Below, piece after piece: positions 53,763 through 64,000 of a stretch of DNA of 64,000 nucleotides; the stretch's first letter is position 1, and every line of letters starts with the position of its first letter. The notes beneath the pieces were generated by a model. It was not told the origin of the DNA and made no database searches. It was given only the letters and a program-made list of their open reading frames with translations. Origin of the DNA: Aspidiotus rigidus (taxonomy: Eukaryota > Arthropoda > Insecta > Hemiptera > Diaspididae); NCBI GenBank assembly GCA_035079385.1, contig JAVHKY010000025.1, positions 21,118,501 through 21,182,500 of the forward strand, written 5' to 3'. A program made the position numbers and the translations under genes.

Positions 53763-54245
53763 GGAACCTGTTCTATGAGCCAAATTGGTTTTGGTGTTGA
53801 GAACTAGACCTAGTAGAAAGCTAGTATGAAGGAGGCCTAGGCCTACTATAAACCTAATATAAAGTAGGACATCACCAATCACCTGGACCTATTTTAGAGA
53901 CTTCGAAATATATAGATCGAGAGTCGAAATATTTCAAGTCCCCCTCCTATCATATAATAGCTTGGAGATCGACATTATTCCAAGTGCCTCTACTATCATA
54001 CAACACGGGTCGAAAGTCAAAATTTTCCCAAGTCCTTCTCCTATCATATAATTATAGCTCGAGAGTCAAAATTTCTCCAAGTCCCTCTCCTCTCATATTT
54101 GGCTCGAGAGTCGAAACTTTTTCAAGTCCCCCTCCTATCATATATGTATAGCTCGAGAGTCAACATTTTTCCAAGTTTTTCGCCGGACGGCGCAAGGCAA
54201 ATTTCTCATCCTCCCCCCCCCCCCTCCGCCCATAGAACAGGTTTT
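53763..54245. repeat. Candidate inverted-repeat-bounded element containing the minisatellite
   Basis: GGGAACCTGTTCTATG at about 53764 and CATAGAACAGGTTTTC at about 54233-54248 are inverted copies of one another with one or two mismatches, bracketing the five-unit array. No target duplication was recognised. Confidence 0.4.
53936..54180 (+). repeat. Minisatellite, five units of 46-50 bp
   Basis: Each unit runs CAAGTCCCCCTCCTATCATA, a variable AT spacer, AGCTCGAGAGTCGAAA and a T-rich end. Five successive units begin at about 53936, 53982, 54030, 54079 and 54125. Units vary by substitutions and short indels. Single or paired copies occur at 16.7, 23.7, 35.1 and 50.1 kb, always in this orientation as far as I could see. 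Confidence 0.85.
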
Positions 54246-55027
54246 CTGTTGAAAAAGAAGAAAAAAAAAAGAGAAAAAAAAAGACAAAAACAAGAAACGC
54301 AATTACCCCCAGTTTGGCTCTCGACAACCCGGAGTCTCCCTTAATCTCCACGAGAAATCAAAGGTTTGTTTGTTATAGGATAGGGGGTGCACATTTTTTA
54401 GATGACGAAGTTCAAAAAACGCTGACTAAACGATGCATGAAACTAGAGAAGGCACCCATTTTGTGGGACGCAAGCCGAAAAGACGAGCCATCAATGAGGG
54501 TGTCCCTGGTAGTAGGTTTTCTAAAGATACGAAAGCTGTAGCGGTCTTGGGCGTTGGAAATTTTGAGATCTGAATAAGTGATCTGATAGTCACCAATTTC
54601 CAGAGTAAGGGTAATGCCTCTGAATAAAATCGAGGAATTCTTTTATCTGAGTTGCCTAAATCCTATTCATAAGCACCAGATGTCTTCAACATACTCGTGT
54701 CACCAAACAACCTGCGGGAGAAAAGAATGATGGAACTTGAAGAGGTCGTTTTACAAAATGGACATAAAGACCTCAAAAATGAGAGAACTCAAAGCTTTTT
54801 CGTCTGAGAACTCGAAAACTTGCAAGAGTTGAAAGAGCAGCATCAATCAGGCAATTCAAAGAACTCGGTAAGTTCTTCAGCATCAACCAACAGTTCGCCA
54901 AAAACTTGGAGCTTAACGACCTTGGGAATAAGAGGAAACAAGCCAGTCACATCGAATGAAACTAAACTAGATCCTGGAGGGAGAGGGATATGGCTAACAG
55001 CCTCGACAATAGACATGATAAGTGACC

Positions 55028-55150
55028 TGCGATGAGAAAAGGATGACCATTGCCCACTGACAGGAACACCATTTTTCTCTGATTAGATGTCCAATCAGAG
55101 AGAAATGGTGTTCCTGCGCCTATGGGCAATGAGCATCCTTTTCCATCGCA
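55028..55150. repeat. Inverted repeat, about 57-bp arms, 8-bp loop
   Basis: TGCGATGAGAAAAGGATGACC (55028-) through ATTTTTCTCTGATTA is mirrored at 55093-55150 with few mismatches. The right arm is an inverted copy of PLE coding sequence. Confidence 0.85.
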
Positions 55151-55270
55151 TATTCTTAATAGAAAAAAAGAATAATTTTCACTGGCGATATTCTTGAACT
55201 ATCTGTCAATGTACTTGGCCAAACGATATGTAAGTGAAAAAAATAAAAATAAAAAAACTTTTTCGTGCAG

Positions 55271-55367
55271 AGGAAAGTATGGTTAATGGAGAAAAGAGTT
55301 TCGCTCTAATTACTGTACGAGCAGAGCCCAACTCTTTTCTCCACTAATGATAATTAGAAACTTTCCT
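55271..55367. repeat. Inverted repeat, about 30-38-bp arms
   Basis: AGGAAAGTATGGTTAATGG then AGAAAAGAGTT (55271-55300) pairs with AACTCTTTTCTCCACTAATG...AACTTTCCT (55330-55367), and the inner loop adds GCTCT/AGAGC. It lies within the minus-strand PLE. Confidence 0.75.
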
Positions 55368-55950
55368 TTGGATCTTGGGCAGGCCCGACACGATTGGAAA
55401 TAAGTATGGCTCATAGAGGGATTTTCAATGACGTGACTACACCTATTCACCAAAATGTTTAACCTCAGTCGCATAAACCTTAAAGTTCTTGTACAAGCAT
55501 TGTTATCGTATTGACTCCTCTCCGTAATAACAAGAGCATTTCCTTCATCAGCTTAAGAGACAGTAGAGTTAGCATCTTTCAATTTCTTCCTGATGCTGAT
55601 ATTTGAGCATTAAAAGAAGAGTCCCGTAACCTAAAGAAACGGATTTATACTATTCAAGAGGTCGTTATTAGGAGAGAATTAGCTTATCACTAACCAGGTC
55701 AGCGACAGCGTTTTGGACTTCTTAACGTGGACCGAAGCCAGAAGGCAAGTCTAAAATTGAAGACGCGTTGACATGATCGGAATCAATGGATGGAAAGGTG
55801 TATTCGAGGCCCTTCTGAAGCACTTCAATCTCAGCACAATCAAATAGGACGGTAGTAAGATTAACCACACGAATCTAGTCTTCGTTCGCAGGGGATACTT
55901 GACTTGTACTCATCCTCTAACATAAGGGCATCGAGTTTTCAGCTTAGAAG

Positions 55951-58900
55951 ACGGGTTTATTTACCGACTACCTAATTAACAGCGGCCAGCGGGGATAAGG
56001 GCCTATTGAATCGATGAACTGCATGGCAATTTCGAATGCTCGAATGCCCAGCCAGTCGGTGTTTTCTTTAACGCAGTGACAGCAACCAGTATCATTGTTC
56101 GCGAAGCAAAATGACCACGAACTCTATATTACCGACCCGAGTTGTGGCCTTTCAGCTGATATCAAATCATTTAATTCGTTTGATGGAAGAACGAAGGAAG
56201 AATAACAAAAATTTGTATCATTCTTCCAATGAGTTTGCGAGTTTAGAAGCTAGGTACTTTTATTACATCCGCTGAAGAATTTCAGGCTTGGTGTAAACAG
56301 AAACCGCTCTTTTGTAGCCCAATTGTGTCTTGAACATTTACAGTCCCCTATCCCCACTCCGAATAGTTGGGTAAAAACACGAAAGACGATAATGCAATAT
56401 AGCACAGTCTCGAGACTAACTTCAGCCCTTTTAAGCCAGAAATCAAGATAAGAAATTTCCTTCCACGGTTGGAGAGGAAAAAGACCAGTCCCCAAAAAAG
56501 TGCCAGTAAAGCCAGCATAAAGGATTTAGAAAAGTCGAAACGATGGAGGCCTCCCTTTTTCTCCATCAACGATTGAAGAGGAAGATAATCAATATAAACG
56601 AAAAGAAAACTATGTGGGACAAATATGCAACCAATTTCCATCAAAAAATTTGGGCGGATAGAGGTAGATGGACTTCTCCCGAACAATTCATGGAATATAT
56701 GGTAGCGAATTTTGTAACTAGTTTCAAGTCGGTTATTCTCTTTCGTTGAAAACTACTTGAGTTCATTAATTTTCTTTTAGTTCCATATTTCCATCTTTTA
56801 TTAATCGTCTACCTTTACTAGATATTATTAGCAGCTTCCGTTCAAAAGCCCTTATGATCAACTTGACTAGGAGTACTGTTAATTTGTACTGATAGACGTA
56901 ACGCCGTGTACCGTTCCACACCCCCCAAAAAAACGGTTCACGAACATAAGGAAGACGACTTATTGTAAAAAGATCATATCATGAACGTGAGTCCAATGAA
57001 GGGTTCTGCTATGCAACACTTGTCTTTCTGAAAATACAATTCATAATCAAGATGCATTAGAGCTGCGACTATGGCTGCGACCCCGACTTGAAATTCACCA
57101 CCTTACCTGATGATGAGTCACCTTGCTATTATAATGACGTAATTGATACCAGTTTGAGGTCTTTCCACCAATGTAATATCGAAGATTTTTCTTTCGCAGG
57201 TATTTGCCGGATTCACTTGAATTACTTGACGAATAAGGCTACAAATGGCGCATTCTCATCGTTCCATTACTAAACTCTCTGATTTTTTCCAGTTTTTTTG
57301 ATTTCCCGGAGGATATAACCTCGGAAAATTATTTAATTTGACATTTTTAGGAAGATGAAGCACTTTTTTTTTGCGGGCCAAAGAGAGCGTAATAATCTTA
57401 CAAAGTGTGCATTAGAGTAGACTGCGTTTTTATAGCATAACTATAACACTTCCAGTATTAATACTCTCTTTGTACCCAGAATCGTGTTCCTTTAATTTTG
57501 TGTAGACTTTTTCGTACGTGATGCCTTCGCAGTGACGGCGACGAAAAATATTCTTCATTTTTTTTTTTTTCTTTCTTTTTCTCCGCCGATTCTTTTCATC
57601 GCTCTGTGTGCGGAATGGAAATTGTAATCGTCGCGCGCGCGAAAAGAAGAAGAAAAGGAATGAATTCACAAAAATATTGTGTTAAGCCGGTGCGGATAGA
57701 ATTGAAAGCGTGTTTGCGCGCTGATTCTCGAGTGCCTTTAAAATATTTTTCTTTTCACGTACGGAATAAGATGAATTTTTAAAACGTAATATCGTAATAA
57801 CCGCGCGCCGCGAACGAACGCCGTCGACTTCAGGGTGTTCGCCCTGCCCGGGCGGTGGCGGCGTCGACGATGGCAGTCGCGCAGCGGTGTTTTGCTTTCA
57901 AATTGGTCGCGATGAGAAAATTCCACACACCACTAAATGCCGGCGTCCCGACAACGATGCTGGTGCGTTCCAATATACGCCAGAATCCGGCTACGTACGA
58001 GCGTTCCAGCTTCTTCTTCTTCTTCTTCTTTTTTTTTTTTTGTTTCCAAAGCTGCGAACTCGTACAACAAAGAAACGTTTTCGAGCAGCATTCCAACCGA
58101 AATAAATCTTCGTACTGCTTAATTTTTCTTGTCGGCACATTTCACATTCATCGGCGTATCTATGCACGATGCAATGCACGCGCGTAAGAATAAACTGATG
58201 CGAGTACCGTAAGCTTCAGCCGTTGCAACGAGTACGTGTTTCTCTTATTACATTTTCTCTTCCTCGATGCTGGAAAGAAAGAAAAAAAAAAAATACCGGC
58301 ACCACTTATGTATAACGTAATGTATCCAGCGACGTCCTGAAAACGTATTCCGGTACGGAGACGGACGCGTCACCAAGGTCACTCGACTGGAAGGTCATAA
58401 CCGGTTGATACCAAGGGTACGGACAAGTTCGAGCTCTCGCTTTCTTCTGATTGCCAGAGGGAGTGGTCTCTTCAGCTGCATGGTATAATGTGTGCGATGG
58501 TGATGCGATGCTACTTTCACCGTCGATCTCGGTCTTCGATGCGGCACCCGATACATCACGCATACACAAACACGTTATGAATGGAAGACGGGTTAGCACC
58601 GAGGTCCGAGAGCCATGTGGATGACGATTCTTTAGTGGGAGCCCATAATCTGCGGACAGCGAACGATGATTGTTAACTCCATCGGGAGTTCTGTATACCG
58701 TCTCGACGTCGTCGTATGCGTCCGCTTACCGATTTGAATTCGAGTGCTTTTACGTTCATCTTACCATGTATTACGAGATTTACATAAATGCGTGAAAAAT
58801 GCGATCATCGACGACGCGTTAGGCGATTATCTCAGTTACGTTGATCGCGAGTTCGACCTGTTTTCATTACGAATACGAAAGAAAAACGAATTTTTTATTA

Positions 58901-61900
58901 TTATTTTTTTAATATCTATTTTTACGACGTTCATTTAATTTTTAAAATATAGTTTATGTTAGTGATACGAAGATGTTGGGACCAAACAAGACGAAGGTGA
59001 GGATTTTTTTTTCTTTTTCTCAAATCCTTAAAATTGGTAGAACTCTCTTGCCGAGTTAGGAAAATTAGCAATCGACCTTTTTCTTTCCCGCCTTCGAAAA
59101 GAGAGCAGGCTCAAGATCAGTGCACTAGAGACAGACTCTGAGTCTTGATTGAGCTCTATGAGACCACTATCTTTTTCATTGTGACAAAAGCTGTCGTTAA
59201 CTAATACGAACTTACTCATACTTCTATGTCATTCATGTAGGATTAGAATAAGTTCATCCTTTAAAAGAGGGTCATGTTATCATATAGGACAGAGCGTATC
59301 AGACGGGTAGCTTTCTCAAGAACACCAATTTTTCGTTAGTTTATGAGCTTTTACTCATATTTCTCTTTCACTCATATATATTCAACGATCAAAACAAATC
59401 CATTCTTCAGAGGACGTTAAATCAAAGAACACGTCAATTTCTCGGCAGGGAAATTTGATGCAACGTGAATTATATTCCGATTTCTACGTCCTGCACAAAA
59501 ACCTGTTGGCTTCATAATGTTCCATGCGAAAATGTAGTGAACAAAATTAAAGGTATTCTTGTCGGTAACTCGACTATCGAAAATAACCGGTCCGCCAATA
59601 TAAAATGTTATAAAGCGATTCTCCGCTCGTAGTTTACGAAATGGAAGTGTCATCTTAGTACTTATCGACTAATTTTTAAAGCGCGTGGCGATATCCTGGT
59701 ACTTGAAAGCTAGTTTAGACGTACTCTTTGCCACCATCGTATTTTTTGCGGCCTGCTCCGTGGTTTCTAATGCGGGTATCGTAGACGTTTGAAAATGTTG
59801 ACAAGGACACCTTGTAAAATGTCAACAAAAAATACGGAGTCAGCCCCAACTATTTTTGTAATTTTTCGGAGGGCATGGTAATCGAAGATCAAACTTGTTT
59901 CCAGTAATGCGGCATGAGTTCTACATTTTGTAATCACTCGTATTATAGGCGTACATACTAGAAATCAACGTAAAACGATAAGAAAATTTCGCCAACTAGT
60001 TGTACATACTCGACCACATACAGGAGATGTCATATGTGTTACTATCAACATAAAACTGGTCCTGGGACATCACAAGAGGATTTTTCAATCAATTTTAATA
60101 TCCTGAAGAAGAAGATTCCAAAGAACACAGGATTAAAGGGGTTACCCATGGAAGAGAATAAAAAAAAGTATAGCCTAAGGAACTCTAAAAAAATAACCTT
60201 AGGACAAGTACAAAATTTGGGTGATGAGGCTGCAACAAATTTTATGAATATCAGCTTAATCATACATATAAGTTGTAAAAACTCAAAGCTCAGTAGCTTG
60301 GGGAATAAAAGTACTATTCATTCATACATTCAACAAAGGTCGAATTCCAGACAGATTCTATTTCAGTTTCTAAGACTTTTGTCGAAGAATTATTGCTAAG
60401 TCTCATCTATCTAGAATTCGGTTCACGACCCGTAAAGACGAATGATCGAAATACCGCGTAATTTGTTCTCCCGCATGACCGCCGATATTTTCAATGCTAA
60501 GGCCCTTCAATTTGGAATAATTAAAAGGTAATTCGAAGATTATAAATGACTGAAAATCGGTTCTCGATTCAACTCATAAGGGGAAACGCTGCGTGACTTC
60601 TCTTACACCCTATACATTTCGATAAAATGATGTCGTTTCTCTTTATGGGACCTTTGAGTAGCCGATCTTATAGAATTTTCCAATTAACTTTTATTAATGG
60701 CCCACTCATGGCATACGTCTCTGATGTCAAAAATTTATTACAGTAATTACTTCGACGTTTGCACGCACAGAATAAAGTCGATGTTTGTATAAGAAAAAAA
60801 CTCTAATTAACGATAACTGTTAATGTATAGTGTACATAAACGACTTCACTAGAGTAGAATTCCTCGAGGAGTTGATAACGAATATGAATTTTGGTTTATA
60901 AGTCGCAAACTTATGAAAATGTGATTCTTGAAACGTGTTTCGAATTCAAAAATAAGGAAACTTTCTCTAGACGGCTACCATCTAATGAAACGTTGAATTG
61001 TACTAATTATCATTAAATCGTAAGAGATCGATTAGGGATGATTCAACCTAGTGAAAATGTGAGATGAATTTTAGGAGAGAAGTGAATAAGCTCGGTACTC
61101 ATTGTAAGTATCATTTACTGATGAGGAGTGTAAAATGGAATTTTGGCAATGAATGAGACAATAGGCTCTTGTACAATGCAATGATTACTATGTAAAAATT
61201 TTCATCCATCGCGAGGATCAAAAATAATCAATAGAGTCCGCTCTTGGCACGTCATTTGAAAGAGGAAAAATAATTACGCAAAAAATAGAACACAATTGTA
61301 CTTACGGATTTCTTTCTCTGGATCTTTGCACTTTTTTTTGGATGGAATTTCACGTCTCGTAAATCATTTTCTTTATCAAACCACATTCGATCCAAACTGG
61401 AAGGTTCTCTGAAATTATAAAGATTTTTTAAATAAAAATGTAAGAGTACGATAAACATTTAAAGTCCAAAAGGAAGGGGAGGATTACGAAACAATTTTTG
61501 GTTCTTTCCAACGGGGTGTGGCTACACCCCAACCCGCCAGTAAGGTTGAGCCAGTTGATTAATAGCTTAGTATACTGTGTGTTAGAGGACATGTTCAGGA
61601 AAGTCTCATGATAGCAGAGGTCGAAATTGTCCAAGTCACCAAAGTAGGTCAAGGTCAAACGTCCCACAAATTCCAGCTGACCTCCAGTCCCAAGTTATAC
61701 TCATGTCGTAATGAAATATACGGACTGAAAATGGAACCTGACATAGAAGATTACTTTCGAGCAGTATTTATCTTGTAAAACTGATAAGAAATCAAACACT
61801 TTTCCATTGATGAGTCACAGAAATTAGACTTTTCATAATTTGAAGCCACGTCAACATCTGATGACCAAAGATCCCAGCAGGCAACGTTAAATTTATTCGA

Positions 61901-63079
61901 TCTTGTACCAACACAAAAATGTAGAATAATTTATATACCAGAATCTATAGAGTAGTTGGTCATGTAATCCCAAGAATAGCGTTTCGTCAGTGAGGGGCCA
62001 CAGGTAGGGCAAAGTGGCTAAGCTTAGTATGAAATTCCATGATCGCTGCTCTGATTCCATCAATGTAATCAGAACAAGTGGAAGAATTATGTATTAAGGG
62101 ATGTCAAACGACTAATAGGGGGAAAAGGGTGAATATCCAAACGAAACACTTTTTTCTCGCAAAAACTCCAAGTGCCCAAAACGTTTCATTTGGATTCATC
62201 TTTCCCCCCCTGTACCATTCAATGGTCTTCTGAAATAAATCTTAAATTCATATCTTCTTCAATTTCGTCTGACCCCCCCCCCCCTTCAAGGAGGTGACTA
62301 ATCGTAAGATGTATACCGACTCAAATTAAATTGTCATTGTGTTCGTGATTTTCGTGCCTTTTGTTAAGGACCATAATCTCTGCCTCCCCAACAAAGCTCT
62401 TATCTCAACTTTACTTCAGTCAACTTTTTTTCTGATACATGTCTTAAATTTCACCATAAATACATCGGGGCCTACGCATTTTTCGGGAGGCGGCAGATTT
62501 GACGGAAATATCTCAGGTTTGGTGGGCTGAAATAACATAATAAAAGTCACAAGCGAAAATTTCTCGATTGACAAGAGGTACAAATGAGCGATGGAAAGAA
62601 ACGGAGGACAAAATTGAACATGAATCAGCAGGAAAATAAAGGTAATTTAAGATTAGTCGGCACTTTCCAACCATTCCAATTCAAGCTCTCGAGTTTCAGA
62701 GTTTTTTGCCCATGTTTCAAATTGAGTTTGACTCTTGGGATGCGTTCAGAAACACATCACCAACGTATCAGCAGTTATTTTTATCTCTTTCCGCTCTCGA
62801 CTGGACCGTAATAGAGTAATCAAGATACAAAATCGATCGATTGCGCGTAGTTACTTCCGGAGGGACGTTCAAGATGAGAGCAGAGGCAGTTTTCGGAAGG
62901 AAGTGTGATAAGACCACTTTTCCGTCTGGAACTGTCACAAATACGGAGCTTGGCGGACAGGAGACAATTGTGTACGTACATGATCTTCTCATTTTTCGCC
63001 GATACAAAAATCGAAGTGTTTTGGAACATGGCCATGCTCCGTATTTTGGGACCTAACCTCTACATTTTTACAAATGACT
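55951..63079. other. No recognised gene
   Basis: Seven kb without an assignable feature. Noted: a GC- and CpG-rich patch at 57780-57900 followed by a (CTT)n/T run at 58011-58041, a 121-codon ORF at 60034-60399 (Lys/Asn-rich, unassigned), a C-run at 62273-62284, and a minus-strand open stretch at 62768-63007. None is supported as a gene. Confidence 0.3.
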
Positions 63080-63089
63080 AAAGATTGTG

Positions 63090-63480
63090 AAGTCTTTTAT
63101 GGAAGGCTCTTCTGCGGGTTCGGAGGTTCGCATGACTGGAGATCAAAAGTACTGAGAAAATCTAGGTTGTCTTCTTTGTAGTTTAGAATCGAACGCAACT
63201 TCCGTGCTCATCTAGACGCACAGTGAAGGATCGTTCAGTCTCGCCGATGTACGAATCGGGGAAGTCGGGACAAATCAACTCATAAACGCCACTTCTACGA
63301 AGGATGGGGACAGTATCTTTGAGAGTGCCCACCAGCGCACCTAAGAAAGCGGGTACCTAAAATTATAAGGTCTGACAGGTTTGGTAAAACCTGTTGAAAA
63401 TATTGTCTCCGAATAGAGGAGGCGCGGCGGATCTATTTGTATCTTTTTTCAATTTGGATACGCTTGCGTAGAGAACTGAA
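63090..63480 (-). pseudogene. PLE linker and GIY-YIG remnant
   Basis: Minus strand: ALVGTLKDTVPILRRSGVYE then LICPDFPDSYIGETERSFTV and RLDEH (about 63340-63205). This is the linker-to-nuclease junction of a PLE: SGVYxLxC (GIY), SYIGET (YIG) and the following Arg and His. The first Cys of the CxxC pair is kept but the second has become Phe. Upstream (63480-63340) more linker-like sequence occurs in other frames. RT is not seen in the window, so this is a 3' fragment or is interrupted. Confidence 0.75.
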
Positions 63481-64000
63481 ACTCTATAAGATTTTATAAA
63501 CAGTTTTCTTTTTGACTAATTTTTGGATATCAAAGTCAATACTATTCCGGTTGGCCAAGGTTATAACATTTTGCAAGACACTAGAAAACCACGGTGGTCA
63601 AGCGGGATAAACACATAGGGTGCTTTATTTTGTTCTGGGTGACAGTAATAGGAGGTATTCACACATATGTCAGTGGAGATATACTGTACTTGTGTCCCAA
63701 TACATTAGGACGGGTACGTAGATCGAGAAAACTATCGTTGAGCCGCATTCTCGATTTTCTAACTATTAGGCAATCATAACTTCGAAAAATTTGCGAAAAA
63801 GGTGATATGTTTTTTCTAGGCTAATGGTTAGACTTGAACTAACAGTGGAATAGTTCATCTTGTAGGAACTTTTTTAGGAGAAATTCAGGTGAAACAACTT
63901 TGCTGGAGGGAGTTTAAAAAAAGATTGTATGATAGGGGTCCCTCTCCTCGTAAGTACACCACTAATATTGACGTCAACTAATCTCAAACTATTCCAGCTT
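63481..64000. other. No recognisable feature
   Basis: A 61-codon ORF (63594-63779) is unassigned. Near 63918-63950 the words TTGTATGATAGGGGTCCCTC weakly recall, in inverse orientation, the TATCATA...CCCTC minisatellite cassette. Confidence 0.25.

Larger units (their letters stand above)
54390..55950 (-). pseudogene. Degenerate PLE reverse transcriptase, near full length
   Basis: On the minus strand from 55950 leftward: LQKGLEYTFPSID (cf. LEKGLKFSL), ADEGNALVITERSQYDNN (cf. KADKGNAVVVMEK), SGLPKIQRK (cf. HGLPKVHKN), YRLAKYIDRxFKN, LPPGSSLVSFDVTGLFPLIP (motif A), SSLIFEVFMSIL (motif B), HEYVEDIWCL (motif C, YVDD changed to YVED), LTLEIGDYQITYSDLKIS, RIFRKPTTRDTLIDGSSF and SHKMGAFSSFMHRL. Block order and spacing follow the 42.0-43.4 kb RT. 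Stops and frameshifts are frequent, and two inverted duplications (55028-55150 and 55271-55367) interrupt it. No GIY-YIG remnant was recognised after it: the sequence runs into the minisatellite region. Confidence 0.8.

Noticed and set aside
56250..56690. Minus-strand ORFs as the N-terminus of the 54.4-55.95 kb PLE
   Set aside because: Position would fit, but no block resembles PLE N-terminal sequence.
57780..58190. CpG-rich patch as a promoter with first exon (ORF 57855-58187)
   Set aside because: The ORF reads through a (CTT)n/T microsatellite and shows no domain. The GC-rich patch alone is not enough to call a promoter.
61500..61545. GGGGTGTGGCTACACCCC hairpin as a terminator or regulatory RNA
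   Set aside because: A 7-bp hairpin without context is expected by chance and nothing nearby suggests a role.
1..64000. CRISPR array, rRNA genes, bacterial operons or phage genes
   Set aside because: No regularly spaced identical repeats with unique spacers, no rRNA-like conserved words and no densely packed ORFs are present.

Overview
The window looks like repeat-rich, AT-rich nuclear DNA from an animal, most likely an arthropod and plausibly an insect. I base this on the Jockey-type non-LTR retrotransposons (RT thumb plus RNase H, of a kind I associate with aphids and other hemipterans), the Penelope-like elements (PLEs) with GIY-YIG domains, a Ty3/gypsy pol remnant, hAT elements with 8-bp target duplications, a pogo-like transposase remnant and tRNA-like Pol III promoters. 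No bacterial operon, CRISPR array, rRNA or convincing intact host gene is visible. Almost everything that can be assigned is mobile DNA, mostly broken.

Layout. 1-1.1 kb: a TTAA-bounded inverted-repeat element carrying a tRNA-like promoter, then a 505-bp hAT element with perfect 8-bp target duplications that still encodes the transposase C-terminus. 1.1-9.5 kb: mostly unassigned DNA with small tandem duplications, a degenerate 12/24-bp repeat, a CGCAG-rich fold-back and a second tRNA-like promoter. 10.4-16.3 kb: a nest in which a Jockey-like fragment runs in frame into a Ty3/gypsy pol (RT, RNase H, integrase, start of a 3' LTR), followed by T-rich repeats, a second Jockey 3' end, and a 203-bp unit with 14-bp flanking direct repeats and a hammerhead-type ribozyme. 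19.6-22.6 kb: pogo-like transposase debris, a possible exon, a 316-bp inverted repeat with a 327-bp loop, and a zinc-finger-like reading frame. 22.7-23.1 kb: the C-terminus of another LINE.

26.1-28.7 kb: the best preserved PLE (RT plus GIY-YIG) with inverted terminal segments carrying hammerhead motifs, abutting an opposite-strand PLE fragment of a different lineage. 31.4-34.3 kb: a transposase-like fragment, a third Jockey-like LINE ending in a 25-nt A tail, and a 497-bp hAT element. 41.8-43.9 kb: a second, nearly complete PLE broken mainly by one stop codon and a frameshift. 48.2-50.0 kb: rearranged PLE pieces on both strands separated by a hAT element with perfect target duplications. 53.0-56.0 kb: PLE pieces, a five-unit minisatellite and a degenerate full-length PLE RT on the minus strand containing two inverted duplications. 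63.1-63.5 kb: another minus-strand GIY-YIG remnant.

How the parts relate: at least seven PLE copies from two or more lineages suggest repeated PLE activity here. Autonomous PLEs supply RT and endonuclease, while the small hammerhead-bearing unit at 15.9 kb could be a dependent element. The hAT elements are non-autonomous and would need a transposase from elsewhere. The remaining long stretches show no feature I can support and are marked as such.
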